NCBI GenBank assembly: GCA_003116995.1
Contig: BDSL01000029.1
Coordinates: 1 to 64,000 of the forward strand
Source of the DNA: Yamagishiella unicocca
Taxonomy: Eukaryota > Chlorophyta > Chlorophyceae > Chlamydomonadales > Volvocaceae
Direction: 5' to 3'
DNA length: 64,000 nt
Part shown: piece after piece, positions 35,601-52,805 of the stretch
How the letters are laid out: every line of letters starts with the position of its first letter
Numbering within the stretch: the stretch's first letter is position 1
Program-made: the position numbers and the translations under genes
Notes under the pieces: generated by a model
The model's database searches: none
The model's input: the letters and a program-made list of their open reading frames with translations, nothing else
What the model was told of the DNA's origin: nothing

Positions 35601-38600
35601 GTTACTGCCGCCGTCAGGCCCATTCGGCAGGCGAATGCCTAGCTTGTCTTCAGTAATTGCAACCGCCTGGCCATAAGGTTGGGCCGACAGTGTGCAAGAC
35701 GATCGGAAACGAACGCAGCATCCAGAGGCGAAACACTGGGGAGATAATGTGCGAAGGCATGGCAGACAGTGCAGCACGAGGAAGGACTGGAGGTAGGTCA
35801 TGGCCTTGACCCGAATTGCAATACAGTATCGGCATGACGGCTCGTCGGTTCCCATGCCGCGCCTCTCAAGATCGCATCTCGCTTTCCACGAGGCGACAAT
35901 GGACACCAGCCTGATACGATACTGGGCCACTAGGCAGCGCGGCGTGACTGTGTTAGGTCCTCGAAAAAGGGAACGTATAGCGAGCCGCACACCCTTGCCT
36001 CCGTCCCTCCCCCAAGGTTGCCCACCTGAGGGCTGCCCCCAGAGCCAAATTCTCCGTCAGCAACCCGCATCAGCCGGACGTGGTCATCCGCTGCCTTACG
36101 GTGGCAGCGAACCAACGCACCCCACCGCGGCACAGCAATGGCGTTCAAGTAGGGGCCCGACAGCCGGCGAGTGCAGTCCTCCTGAGGGGTTGACGATCAA
36201 TATCAGCACCGTAAATTTACAAAGGTTGGCGTAAAATGATCAGGGATGCAACAACCGAAAGACGGCTGGCGGTCATAGGAAGGCACCTCAATATGACGCG
36301 CACCTCAATATAGCCCGGCGAATCAAGATACAGCGCTGCACTTTGCGGTGGTGCCGCTGCACTTGGAAGCCAGCCACGCAGAACCATAAGGCAGCTGAGC
36401 TCGTCGCCAGACTCAGCTTCATCGATGTCTTCCAAAGGTGAGCCGCCCAGCAGCAGCGCGTTGGGCAATACCCATCGCACGCTCTCGAAGACAACAAGCG
36501 GATCTGCAGTTGAAGGACATGAAGTAGGTAACAGAGGAAAGCAAAAATGCATCGCGAAAAGATTCAGCCCAGAAGGTCACTACTTGGCCCTAAGCTGACA
36601 TGCACCCGCAACAACCATACATGACTCACCTTTTGGATGTTCCAGCGGCAGCACTGCCAGCTCCTGCACCGGCCCAAAAGCATTGCCACGGCCGGCGCTC
36701 ACTGCCGCAATTACAAGGCGGTGACCTGTACTGTACGCGAATGCTGGGCTGCCCTCGCTGCTTTCATCCCCGCCGGCGCACCAGTCCGCACATAAGACGT
36801 CTGCAGGCTCTACCACTGACAGACTGCCTTCGTCGCCATAGCGCCCAATTACAAGGGACTGACTGGTGGTAACAGCCAAGAAAAGGCCCGGTCCTGCGGC
36901 ACAGCTGGAGTGCTGCGAAGCCGCCTTGCACCACGCAAATTGCCTCACGCCGCCAAGCCTCAGCGACCATTGTGGGCCTTCGGTAGTCGATAGCCGCATG
37001 GAAGAAAGCGGGAAGAAGCTCACGCAGCCTGCCATTCCGTCAACTGCTGCCAGCACCGCCTCATCAGCAGACAGTGTCAATTGCGTAATTCCGCGCAGCG
37101 GCTGGTGCCATGCGCACGAGTCCGCGGGCCGGGGCGGCACATAGTTGTCGCTTGCCACGTCCTTACTCAGCCGTGGGATAAGGTCGCGCGTAGACAGCGC
37201 GTAAACACCTGCAAATGACGGTAGCGGGCGGGAGTTGCAAGGAGGGAGGCGGCGTGGTTTGCGGAGGACATGCGAGTTGCCGAGTGTTGTGACGCGCTAA
37301 ACAATGCCCGCCACATCCCTTCCAACACCCTTACCCGACAGGTCGCTGAAAAACACCAAGCCGTACTTGCTGCTCGCCGCCACCATCGCTGTGGCCCCAG
37401 GGGGATCGAGCACGGTGTTCTGTGAGGCAAATGCGATCCCACCAAACAGCTTGAAATAGAATCCAACGTCATCAGTCTCATCCAAATCCTCAATGTCTGG
37501 TTGTATTTGCACGTTCACTGCATCAGCTGCATTTCTGCCAGACCCAGCTGACGACTGCTGACTGCCGCTACTACCAGTGGATACGCCATCTGGCGCCGTT
37601 AATGGCCCAGCCCCACTGATAGCCCCAGTCGTGGCATGGACGAAACTGGTGGACGTGTTACTGTACGGGTTGCCGCTGGTGGCAGCCGACGCAGGGTTTG
37701 AGGTTTTGACGCTGTGACCGTCACCGCTGGAACCCAATGGCGCCGAAGACGCGAAATCACGTACAGCACCACCAGTGGAGGCAGCACTTGGACCAAAACC
37801 AGCTTCCGTCCCGGTCCCTAAAACGTTGAGGCCGAAGAGGCTCCCGCCAGGAGCCGACGGTACGCTGAAGGACGAGGTAGAGGCCGATGTTACACCAAAT
37901 CCAAAGTTCGAACTAAATGTGCCCGCTTCACCAGCTTCACTGGGGTTGGGGCCAGCCGCTATGGAGCTGTTGGTCGATGGCAAGCCGGTAGTGATGGCGT
38001 TTCCCCAAGGGTTTGGAGATGAGCCTTCTGCGATGGTGGGCTGTACCGGCACTGCTGCTGGAGCGCCAGCACCAAAAGCAAAGCCTTCGACAAGTACGGC
38101 TGGGGGGATAGGAGCGCCAAAAAGTCCAGTCGCTTTTACTGTCGTATTCTTGCCGAAGATGGTCGTGACGTTGCCGAACCCACTGAACGGGGCCCCAGGC
38201 GTTGCCTGAGATGTGCAAGCGACGCTGGAGTTGCCAAAGGCTCTACCAGCTGCAGGAAACGACATGCTGGAGGTGGCACCGGCATCGCCGACAGCAGCCG
38301 CAAATACACCGGCGGGCAGGGCTTCCTGCCTTCCCGAGACACCTGCTATTGATACATCAGGGACAATCGGGATTATGCGAGTAAAGGTCAAGTTCTGTGT
38401 ATTTGTCCCTTATGCGTGTGTGGCACTAGCTGCATCAATGCCACCCCGTGAGCAGAATACGCTTGTGTGCATGTAATGCTCACCACAGGGCTGACGATCA
38501 TGGCACTGAAACGCGGGTAACTCTACCGCGTCCTATCCGCCATTCCTACCAGGTGATGTTACCTCCTCGCCGCTCTCTGAGTCACTCGCCACACTCGCGG

Positions 38601-41600
38601 CAGCGGCGGCGCGGCGATGCTCTCCGTCGGTGTCGTCATCCAGCAGGTCATCGTCGTCATCGCTAGAACCCGGCAACGCCACGCGTGCCGCCCGGTCTTC
38701 CACCGCCACCTCGGCCGCATGCGGCACCGTGAGTGTCCCCAGCGCTGTCACCCCCGATGAACGGCCAGATGTCTGCCATAGCGTGCGTGGGGTATGAGGG
38801 GGAGGGGGCGGTTGTGGTTATGAGAGGAAACCCGTAGATCGGCACGGAAAAGTAAAACCGAGTAGAAACGTTCGGTATTCTTTTGGATTTGCAGACATTG
38901 AGGAGGTAGGGGTGGGATAAGTGGCAGTACCGGTGTGGAAATTCCGAGACAGCCTGGGATAGTGATAAATAGCCAACCATCAAGTGGACCGGCGCTGTGG
39001 GTTATACCGGTATTGTGTTATCAGAAATGGACATCAAATGAGATGTGAACATCTTGATCTGACTGTTAGGTCGCCGCGTGGGGAGTTGCTAATGCACAGC
39101 AGGTGTGCTTCGTTACGAAACCGCGCATTCAAACTTCAGAATTAACACATAAAAAAGCAAAAAAGCCATCAACATGAACGCACGCATTGCGTGGTCCAGC
39201 TAAAGGATGTCTAAAGCTTCAGCGCTGATAATCAGTGTGCTTGGTCCCCGCCAAATGAGTATGCTAGCTGCTTGCACGTCATTCGCCATGCTGCAGCCCG
39301 GGTTTTGACTGACCATGTCGGCGCGTACCGGCAGCATCTGGGAACCGCTGTCCCCTGCTCCAGGTGGCTCAGTGGAGGCCATGCCGACTGAGGGAGCTGT
39401 GGACATGGTGGCAAATCCCGTAGTTCCCAACACAGGTCCACCCGCGTTGTCACCCTCCAAGTCATCGTCCTGTTGATGGAAAGGGGGTAGTGAAAAATGA
39501 GCAAAGAGTGAATGCCGCACGCCATCGGCATCCAGGACCCACATGTAAAACTATGCCATAACACAATTGCAAGGCCGACCAAAGTTGAGTGAGTACAAAT
39601 GGGTGCGCAAATCGGGATACATGGAAGGCAGTTGATGCAAGTTAAAACAATAGTCTCGACATGTCGCTACGCCAACAACTATTAGAAGTCAATGTTAACG
39701 GACATAAGCATTTAAGATAGAAGGGAATGAGCTGTAAGTACCTCATCGTCTGGCAGGGCGGTCTTGGCCGCCTCCTCCGTCATATTGGCTGCTGTCAAGA
39801 ATGGTAACATGCCACCGCCGCCAGCTAACATCGAAGTGTTGACCGTCCACGAAGGCGGCTCGGATGGCAAAGGCACCACAACGTCAGCGCCGGGCCGCAG
39901 CGGCGCCGCCAGATCCAGGTGACCGAATCCATACACTCGCAGCGCGCCGTCAGAGGTTAGCACCAGCAGCACAGGTGGCGGTACTAGCAGCGGCTTCTCA
40001 GCGCTAAGCGGGTTGGGAAGTGGATCCTACAAGAAGAGGCGACGGACGCAGCGAACGGCACGGATTGACGTCACTATCGCGAAGACCCAAGCCAGGTCGA
40101 GCGGCCCATCTTGAGGTGTGCATGTACGGCAGGCTAGCAATGCGACATGATGGCGTTAGTGCGTCATTCAACCATGCATGGTAACCCCACCAGGATGACC
40201 ATCGCCAATTCGCAGCACCTAAAGCTACAGGGCATACGTTGCCACATTCCTAGCCCATGGGAGGACCACGCCCCTGCGCTCACCAGCGGCACCGAGGTGT
40301 CAAAGCCCAGGCCCAGGACGTAGTTACTGCCGCCGTCAGGCCCATTCGGCAGGCGAATGCCTAGCTTGTCTTCAGTAATTGCAACCGCCTGGCCATAAGG
40401 TTGGGCCGACAGTGTGCAAGACGATCGGAAACGAATGCAGCGTCCAGAGGCGAAACACTGGGGAGATAATGTGCGAAGGCATGGCAGACAGTGCAGCACG
40501 AGGAAGGACTGGAGGTAGGTCATGGCCTTGACCCGAATTGCAATACAGTATCGGCATGACGGCTCGTCGGTTCCCATGCTGCGCTCTCAAGATCACATCT
40601 CGCTTTCCACGAGGCGACAATGGACACCAGCCTGATACGATACTGGGCCACTAGGCAGCGCGGCGTGACTGTGTTAGGTCCTCGAAAAAATGAACGTATA
40701 GCGAGCCGCACAGCCGTGCCTCCGTCCCTCCCCCAAGATTGCCCACCTGAGGGCTGCCCCCAGAGCCAAATTCTCCGTCAGCAACCCGCATCAGCCGGAC
40801 GTGGTCATCCGCTGCCTTACGGTGGCAGCGAACCAACGCACCCCACCGCGGCACAGCAATGGCGTTCAAGTAGGGGCCCGACAGCCGGGGAGTGCAGTCC
40901 TCCTGAGGGGTTGACGATCAATATCAGCACCGTAAATTTACAAAGGTTGGCGTAAAATGATCAGGGATGCAACAACCGAAAGACGGCTGGCGGTCATAGG
41001 AAGGCACCCGCAGGCGCGCGTAAGGAAGAGCATATGATGACGCGCACCTCAATATAGCCCGGCGAATCAAGATACAGCGCTGCACTTTGCGGTGGTGCCG
41101 CTGCACTTGGAAGCCAGCCACGCAGAACCATAAGGCAGCTGAGCTCGTCGCCAGACTCAGCTTCATCGGTGTCTTCCAAAGGTGAGCCGCCCAGCAGCAG
41201 CGCGTTGGGCAATACCCATCGCACGCTCTCGAAGACAACAAGCGGATCTGCAGTTGAAGGACATGAAGTAGGTAACAGAGGAAAGCAAAAATGCATCGCG
41301 AAAAGATCCAGAAGGTCACTACTTGGCCCTAAGCTGACATGCACCCGCAACAACCATACATGACTCACCTTTTGGATGTTCCAGCGGCAGCACTGCCAGC
41401 TCCTGCACCGGCCCAAAAGCACCGCCACGGCCGGCGCTCACTGCCGCAATTACAAGGCGGTGACCTGTACTGTACGCGAATGCTGGGCTGCCCTCGCTGC
41501 TTTCATCCCCGCCGGCGCACCAGTCCGCACATAAGACGTTTGCAGGCTCTACCACTGACAGACTGCCTTCGTCGCCATAGCGCCCAATTACAAGGGACTG

Positions 41601-42277
41601 ACTGGTGGTAACGGCCAAGAAAAGGCCCGGTCCTGCGGCACAGCTGGAGTGCTGCGAAGCCGCCTTGCACCACGCAAATTGCCTCACGCCGCCAAGCCTC
41701 AGCGACCATTGTGGGCCTTCGGTAGTCGATAGCCGCATGGAAGCAAGCGGGAAGAAGCTCACGCAGCCTGCCATTCCGTCAACTGCTGCCAGCACCGCCT
41801 CATCAGCAGACAGTGTCAATTGCGTAATTCCACGCAGCGGCTGGTGCCATGCGCACGAGTCCGCGGGCCGGGGCGGCACATAGTTGTCGCTTGCCACGTC
41901 CTTACTCAGCCGTGGGATAAGGTCGCGCGTAGACAGGGCGTAAACACCTGCAAATGGCGGTAGCGGGCGGGAGTTGCAAGGAGGGAGGCGGCGTGGTATG
42001 CCGACGACAAGGTTACGCTACGGCTTGCCGGACGTGCTGCGTGTTGTGCACCATCCGAGACACGCCAGAAAACCCAACCCATTCTGCAAGTATTCATACC
42101 TGACAGGTCGCTGAAGAACACCAAGCCATACTTGCTGCTCGCCGTCACCATCGCTGTGGCCCCAGGGACATTCTGTGCCGTGTCATGGGCAGCAAAGGCA
42201 ATACCACCAAGGTATTTGAAGTAGAATCCAAGATCCTCAGCTTCACCCAGACCCGCAATTTCCAGTCCCAGGTTCAT
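26062..42277 (-). CDS. NUP214: NUP214/NUP159-type FG nucleoporin with two beta-propellers
   Basis: Exons in order: 42277-42100, 41947-41369, 41247-41048, 40902-40747, 40388-40284, 40026-39742, 39469-39329, 38772-38550, 38342-37335, 37208-36630, 36503-36304, 36181-36026, 35666-35562, 35304-34974, 34776-34084, 33854-33744, 33393-33191, 32834-32628, 32349-32173, 31762-31702, 31549-31484, 31279-31191, 30987-30827, 30414-30294, 30016-29829, 29600-29363, 29186-28986, 28708-27979, 27799-27659, 27354-26758, 26393-26062. Phases match at every junction and the lengths sum to 8562 nt (2853 residues plus stop). ASSKYGLVFFSDLSG followed by VYALSTRDL matches the start of the NUP214 propeller (human SNKYGLVFAGGASG). 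C-terminal exons are rich in FG (FGFGFG, GGFGAFA). In other eukaryotes NUP214 sits on the cytoplasmic face of the nuclear pore and docks the DEAD-box mRNA-export helicase. The first ATG of exon 1 (MNLGLEIAG) is taken as start. The two-gene alternative is discussed in the findings. Confidence 0.8.
28703..28829. repeat. 68-bp tandem duplication across a splice acceptor
   Basis: cataacctgtttttggaacc and the following 38 bp occur at about 28703-28760 and again at 28771-28829. On the minus strand both copies contain TTCCAAAAACAG|GTTATGCC, so the acceptor of the exon starting at 28708 has an upstream twin near 28776. Confidence 0.8.
30827..33393 (-). other. NUP214 central helical region
   Basis: Exons 33393-33191 (Pro-rich), 32834-32628, 32349-32173, 31762-31702, 31549-31484, 31279-31191 and 30987-30827. 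Helical, heptad-like segments are visible: FLRELHEVRRMAAKLAVNMQ, RVAKLVDGLGSLENRLEAL, ALGSCLGELEDVLDSWEG and AARLEELSP. NUP214 family members have coiled coils in this position that bind NUP88/NUP62 partners. Micro-exons of 61 and 66 nt are supported by exact phase matching. Confidence 0.6.
34974..37335 (-). other. NUP214 beta-propeller B
   Basis: Six exons equivalent to those of propeller A with identical phases; exons of 579, 200, 156 and 105 nt are the same length in both copies. The last propeller exon (35304-34974) has a different tail from copy A: it runs directly through an acidic stretch (EEEDDSEAERR) to SDSESGEEVTSPG, where copy A is split by two further introns. Confidence 0.75.
35123..37254. 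repeat. 2.1-kb duplication, proximal copy (propeller B)
   Basis: Nearly identical, introns included, to 39845-41996, with an offset of 4722 bp at the left end and 4739 bp at the right because of small indels in the distal copy. The match ends sharply on both sides. Confidence 0.95.
37335..38342 (-). other. FG region A running straight into propeller B
   Basis: One uninterrupted 1008-nt exon, phase 1 at both ends. It starts with FG-type low complexity (FSGFGNVTTIFGKN, SSNFGFGVTSASTSS, GSLFGLN), passes through a Ser/Thr/Gly linker and an acidic DIEDLDETDDVG, and ends FYFKLFGGIAF...KYGLVFFSDLSG, the first exon of propeller B. There is no Met between the linker and the propeller where copy A has its initiator. 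Confidence 0.75.
39742..42277 (-). other. NUP214 beta-propeller A
   Basis: Exons 1-6 of the nucleoporin. Blade-like sequence runs from DLGFYFKYLGGIAF through GITQLTLSADEAVLAAVDG and LLVLTSDGALRVYGFG. After it come two exons with acidic stretches (39469-39329, and 38772-38550 with SSDDDDDLLDDDTDG), ending SDSESGEEVTSPG. Propeller B ends with the same SDSESGEEVTSPG, which marks the border of the duplicated unit. Confidence 0.75.
39845..41996. repeat. 2.1-kb duplication, distal copy (propeller A)
   Basis: Partner of 35123-37254. It carries a short extra segment near 41008-41040 relative to the proximal copy and scattered single-base differences, many synonymous or intronic. Confidence 0.95.
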
Positions 42278-42870
42278 TTCTCTGAGTTGGCGCCAACTCG
42301 GCCGCTTTCCTTCGGGCCTGATATCCTTCAGCGGATCATACTAAATGCCGGCTATTTGGCTCTTGACTTTTCGTTGCTGGGATCAAAATTGTGATCATGC
42401 ACGAGTGAGCTACTGGATCGTCTATTGGTAGCGACTCGGAAGGCAAGGCTAGTGAAGCGGTAGCGGCTAGCAAAATTAATACACGCGAATGCAAGTTGTA
42501 CTTCAGGTTAGAAAGCGAACGCAGTATCGATATCGACTTCATGGTTTCGGGGTGGTCAGCATGGCCAGCCGGTAACCTAGGATAAGGCTTGCAACGCCGC
42601 TGCCATCAGAATTATACCAAGCTACCTTTGCAAAGTTTGCTTCCGATGCCCCAGTAACTCACGTCGCTAGGGCCCGCTTGGCAACCTCTTTGGGAGCCAT
42701 CACGTCAGCGAGGCGTTGTCTCCATCGGCATCAGCTTCACGTGAGCTAAGGCAATTAAACAAAATAACAAGGTTTTTGTTCAGCGTGTACGCAATATCGG
42801 ACAGTTACACAGCTGGGAAGCAACACTGACGCACGGCTTCTGACGCCTGCGCCTGCTGCACATATAGAAT
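42278..42870. promoter_or_regulatory. Shared intergenic region of divergent genes
   Basis: 593 bp between the NUP214 start (minus) and the OB-fold gene start (plus). It must hold both 5' regions. I see no TATA box or recognisable operator. Confidence 0.4.
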
Positions 42871-45117
42871 ATGCAATCCTTGCATATGTCTCCTTGGCCG
42901 GGCTGCAGCAAGGCTTCTAGACAAGGTTCAGCCGTGGCAACGACTGACCTTCAGCGACGACCACTTTGGAAGCCTTTGCCAACGCGGCGGGCTTCCGAAT
43001 GTGGCGGGCTTGCCACAACACGAGTGCAAAACAGCAATTCTCCTGACTCGCAGCCTGCGGCGCAGCAGCCAGTTCCTCCCAGTCTTCAGGGAGGCCAACA
43101 GTCGGGTATGTACTACTCCAGCAATCCCCCACAAAAGCCTGCGACGCAGTTTCCGTCCACAACCCCAACTCCAGCGCTTCCTCCACAGCAGCATCGGTAT
43201 CGCCAACCAGAACAATACCAACAGCAGTCCTATCAGCAACAGGTACAATACGCACAGCAGCAGCAGCCTGCCCAACAACGTGGCTACATTTACCCTTCCC
43301 AAACCAGTCACCAGCAGCACCCTGTGTACCAGCCAAGCGGGCAGAGCGCTCTCGCAAGTCCGCCTGGTGCTGTATATGACAACGGGGCTGTTTCTGGGCT
43401 GGACCGTGTGAATCCTGGCAAGGCGTACATCAATTCAGTCACACTGCTGGGCATTGTGGACCAGCCGCGGCAGCAGGTATAGTATCTACAAGGGCGACAC
43501 TGCATGAGGTTTGATCAGCGGCAGGTGGCAGTGGGGTTTGTAATCGAGCGGACTACTGGCGCTTTTATTAACGGATGCGTGTATACTTCTGCGGCCTGCG
43601 CATATGCGCGTGTGTATTGTATTGTTCTCCTTTGTGGCGTTTTCTACGTTGTCATAGACTTCACCAATCCTCGCCTCAATGGCCTGGTTGCACCGGTCAC
43701 GCTAAATCGGCAGGGTCGCTGCGTCCAAGCTATGATTTTGGTACCGTTTGCAACCAAGTGAGTCCACGGCGGGCCGTTTGCTTGCCTAGGTGATGCAGCG
43801 TGAGGCTGTCAGTGTACTGTTCACCACGTGCATCCTTGTGACGCATGCCTCCAATGAACATTATGCTGCCGTCTCAATTGTCGCATTTTTGGGTTGTCAA
43901 ATGTTGTCAAATGTCGCCCTTACACGTCGCGTCACAGGTATCCTCGTTGAAAATCCCAGTTACAAACCCCGATTTGCCGGTATAGGCCTGGCAGCCAGGA
44001 TTATCTGCTCGAGGCGTGGGACAACGAGGCTCGGGAGCTGATGGGGCTGCACGGCATTAAGGTATTGAGCGCGTTTGTATAGCGTTCGGAGTTTACGCAG
44101 ATGCTTGTTTGGATGTGCCCCAATAGAACTTCATATCAAGCTTTTTTTACAAACCCCCTTATAGGTGGTCGTGGAAGGACGCCTGTCACGCGACGTTGCT
44201 AGCGGAGAAGTCAAGGTAGTGGCTTACCGCATTAAGGTATGGACGCAGAATGGCTTTGCAGTGTTCAGGGTATTTGCAGGGTCTGGATTGAAAGCGCGAG
44301 GATATGTTGGTGGCTAGTGTTGTAGCAGCTCAATCCGTGCAAGGTACGCTTTAGAAATAATACCCAGACGCCTTCCAGATGGGGGAACCAGGGTTGTAAG
44401 CCGTGGTGACTTAAATAGTCACGGCGCATGGGTGTCAAGGATGTCATCAAATCGTTACGCGAGTGAGGCCGCGAACAGTAGGAGAATGGGAATCAGGCAC
44501 GCCACCAAAACTGATCGCGCCCATGTGTGCCCCACGCCGCTGCTGACCTGTCCAGCTGGTGGACGAGACCCGACAAGGTAGGTGTGAACCTTCGTGAAGT
44601 GATGACCGCCATCAGGCATCCTTGTACAACCCCGCCACGATGCGCACCAAGTCGTGTACCCCGAGCGGCATCAAGGAAGGTTCCCGCCCTTTACTCATGT
44701 GATATATGCAAAGGGATACATTGCTTGTTTGACAACCGCATCTGGGACGTTTGCCGGTTGTTGACCCAGCCACGCCCTTGCTTTAACGGTTTCAGTTGAT
44801 GGCGGCCGCGGCAAGATCGCTACGGTTCAGCTGGACCCGCAGGAAGTGTGGCGAACGCACTATGAGACGCAGACGCAAACAATCAAGGTAACGGCGGTTT
44901 AGATTGAGGCAGGGCAGGCGCAGGGTGTGAGGGGCATCCTTGACCAATATGCCCAATCCACAACCCCACACTGTTGACATATCTCTGCAGGGCCTGGCTT
45001 CCCAGTTCGGCTGCACAAGTTATACAATCCAACCAATGTTGCTAAAGCACGCTTACAAATTGCAAAGTCCGCTGCGCTGGCGGGCACTGGCGGAGGAGGC
45101 GGGACTGGGTTCGGCAG
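42871..45117 (+). CDS. OB-fold single-stranded DNA-binding protein (SSB/OSB-like)
   Basis: The first exon (42871-43476, 202 codons) has a basic, Ser-rich start suitable as an organelle transit peptide, then a Q/P-rich stretch, and ends AYINSVTLLGIVDQPRQQ, the usual opening strand of an SSB OB-fold (NxVTLxGxV). Further exons: 43658-43757 (NGLVAPVTLNRQGRCVQAM), 43986-44061 (PGSQDYLLEAWDNEAREL), 44165-44236 (VVVEGRLSRDV, matching the VxVEGRL strand of SSBs), 44556-44577, 44796-44887 and 44991-45117. Phases fit from 43658 to 44236, and between the last three exons. The junction from the first exon (phase 0) to 43658 (phase 1) does not fit, and 44236 (phase 0) to 44556 is only provisional, so a small exon may be missing. 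The role in organellar DNA maintenance is inferred from the fold. Confidence 0.55.
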
Positions 45118-45391
45118 GTAGGCCACGTTCCGACAAGATGGTTTCGGTTGTATCAGGAGGAGAGAGCTCGGCCGATGGGGTGGTGGGGGAGATGGAGGTG
45201 GTGACGGAGAAGCGACGTGTCAGATAGCACATGCTACGAGTGCACAGAGATACGCACCACGTAGCTGGGCATGCTGGCTGGGCATGGCTGCCTGAATTCG
45301 ATCCTTCACATACATGGTGCGCGCGTCTGTTGGGTAGTGTTGGTGATGTGCCATACATCACATCTTCCAGGGGTCCCATTGGTGAGCGCCC

Positions 45392-45988
45392 ATGCCCCCC
45401 TCCTCATCCAAATCCTTCGAAGGTGATAGCGACGGCTTAACCCTGGCGGACTTTATGGCGGTGGTGACAGAGTACCAAAAAGACATGGCCGCCATGCAAA
45501 CCGCTGCTCATCCAGACGCCGCCCCACCAGCGCTGCCGGTCACGAATGACGGCATGCTCAAGGTCAAACCCATCCGCGACTGGGCGTTGAGCAAGGGTGA
45601 ACACAACCCGCACTGCTATGTTGTAGCAACATATGAAGTGAGTGCCTGGTTTCTTGAGTGCCTCAGATTAGCAAGATTGGCTTCGGATTAAAGCTGTGAT
45701 ATCGCATGTGTACATATATCGGTAGCGCTGATGTCGACAAACCAGTGTGATGTGAACACGATTGGTTTATTAGGAAACTGTCAGACGATTTTCCAGGTTA
45801 TTACGTGGTACCGCCCGTCGGGTGTCCAGCGTATGCTTGCCTGGCATCATTTAACCCTCCCTCACTGCCTGTGGCTGCAGGCCCGGTACGGCAAGGGTGC
45901 GGTCTACGACACACTGCGGCTTGCTGCAGTAGCGGAGGCTACGCAGGGTGCATGGGACTATGAGGCTGAGTTTGGGCCGCAGCTGTGA
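45392..45988 (+). CDS. C-terminal exons of the OB-fold gene, or a separate small protein
   Basis: Two exons, 45392-45637 (82 codons, donor GAA|GTGAGT) and 45881-45988 (acceptor GTGGCTGCAG, stop TGA at 45986-45988), join in phase 0. The product includes TLADFMAVVTEYQKDMAAM, then IRDWALSKGEHNPHCYVV, and ends EATQGAWDYEAEFGPQL. A stop lies in frame just before the ATG at 45392, so either this ATG is a start or an acceptor at about 45387 links it to the preceding exon. No domain recognised. Confidence 0.45.
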
Positions 45989-46757
45989 AGCGTTACCAAG
46001 TTACAAGTCATGGGCACAATCCGTACATTGTATGGTAGAAGTAAAGTTGAGGCCTATGGCTTTGGCATTGCAAGCCTTGGGGGATGCCGCAGAGAAAGCC
46101 TGGAATAGTGAGCGGAATAGGGAGAATGTGCACGGACAGTATGTGCACGGTGGGACGCAGCGTGTGTATCACATTTAGGCGGGACGTGGCGTGAAAGCTT
46201 AGGGCATGCATGCTGGCGAAATCATATGTTGGTCCTTGGACGTCTGTGAGTGCTTTGACAGTTGGGCGACCATCATCCTCTCGTCCTGCGGCCCCAAGAG
46301 GTCCTTCATCACCTTCGTTGGCTTCCTTCTGGTCCCTTGACGCTGGCGACATGCGCCTTCGAGGAGGCATTGAATGCAACTGTTTAGCAGTACACATGCA
46401 GTGCACAGCAGCTGTTGTTACATGTTTGTTGCTGTGGGCGCTGGCTTTGTGAAAACGTCTATACTAGGTATGTGTGTCACGTTGTGCTAGAACCGCGCCG
46501 AGGGACATTGGCACTTGGCCACTTGCGACCTCCGCTGGATCCTAGTGTAAACAATTTTAGTCAGCGGGGGCCTACGTCTCTAAAAAATGGCAGACTTGAA
46601 ACCTCCAGTAATGCCTGGGGAATTTTACAAGCTTTAAATTGTCATGGGCATGCCGTACAGGTGAGATCTATTTCCCAACGTAAGGATTGCAAGCTTTTGC
46701 TTCCACATTTTAGTGTTTCTACGGAGCCTTGTCGGCCCATACTACCGCTTCAGAAGG
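45989..46757. other. Intergenic, presumed 3' and 5' untranslated
   Basis: No convincing exon. A plus-strand TGTAA near 46546 could end the upstream transcript. Confidence 0.4.
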
Positions 46758-52362
<5,605 letters not shown>

Positions 52363-52800
52363 GGAAATGTATGTGGCTGCATTGGAAGCTGCAGCCGCGT
52401 GGGCAGTGAGTTCACAACAGGCGATTTTCCAGGACTTGGGAGCGCGGAAGGGTCGTGGGGGTTTACATCGTAATGCAATTTTGTCCGTTTGGTTTAAGAG
52501 TGACGGGGTGCTGGGCTGCTGGCGTATACGTCATCGTCCATTAGCAGCTGCATGGAGGAGAGGTTATCGTCCCTGTGCGCGAGCAATACCGGTACAATTG
52601 GTGTTTGATGATGTGACCTTTGCTGTTCTTCGAGCAAGGGGATTCAGTGGTCGTGGCAGATTGTCGCGACGGTTAGGGCTAAACCTTCCGCTGACCGGTT
52701 GGACGCTGCCAGATCAATGTCGTGGATGCTTCCTGCACTACAGTGGTACAATCGTACGCGCCTTACTCCGATTGGGTTTATGTGCACCTAACACACGGCA

Positions 52801-52805
52801 TGTAA
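52801..52805 (+). terminator. TGTAA polyadenylation-like signal
   Basis: I found no earlier TGTAA pentamer after the GluRS stop codon at 52362. TGTAA is the usual polyadenylation signal in chlamydomonadalean algae. A 3' UTR of about 440 nt would be plausible. Not verified. Confidence 0.35.

Noticed and set aside
39200..39469. Copy A of NUP214 ending at the TAG at 39200
   Set aside because: A phase-0 donor at 39329 (CTGCCG|GTACGC) and an in-phase acceptor at 38772 continue into an exon ending SDSESGEEVTSPG, the same end as in copy B. Read-through to the stop remains the alternative to the fusion model.
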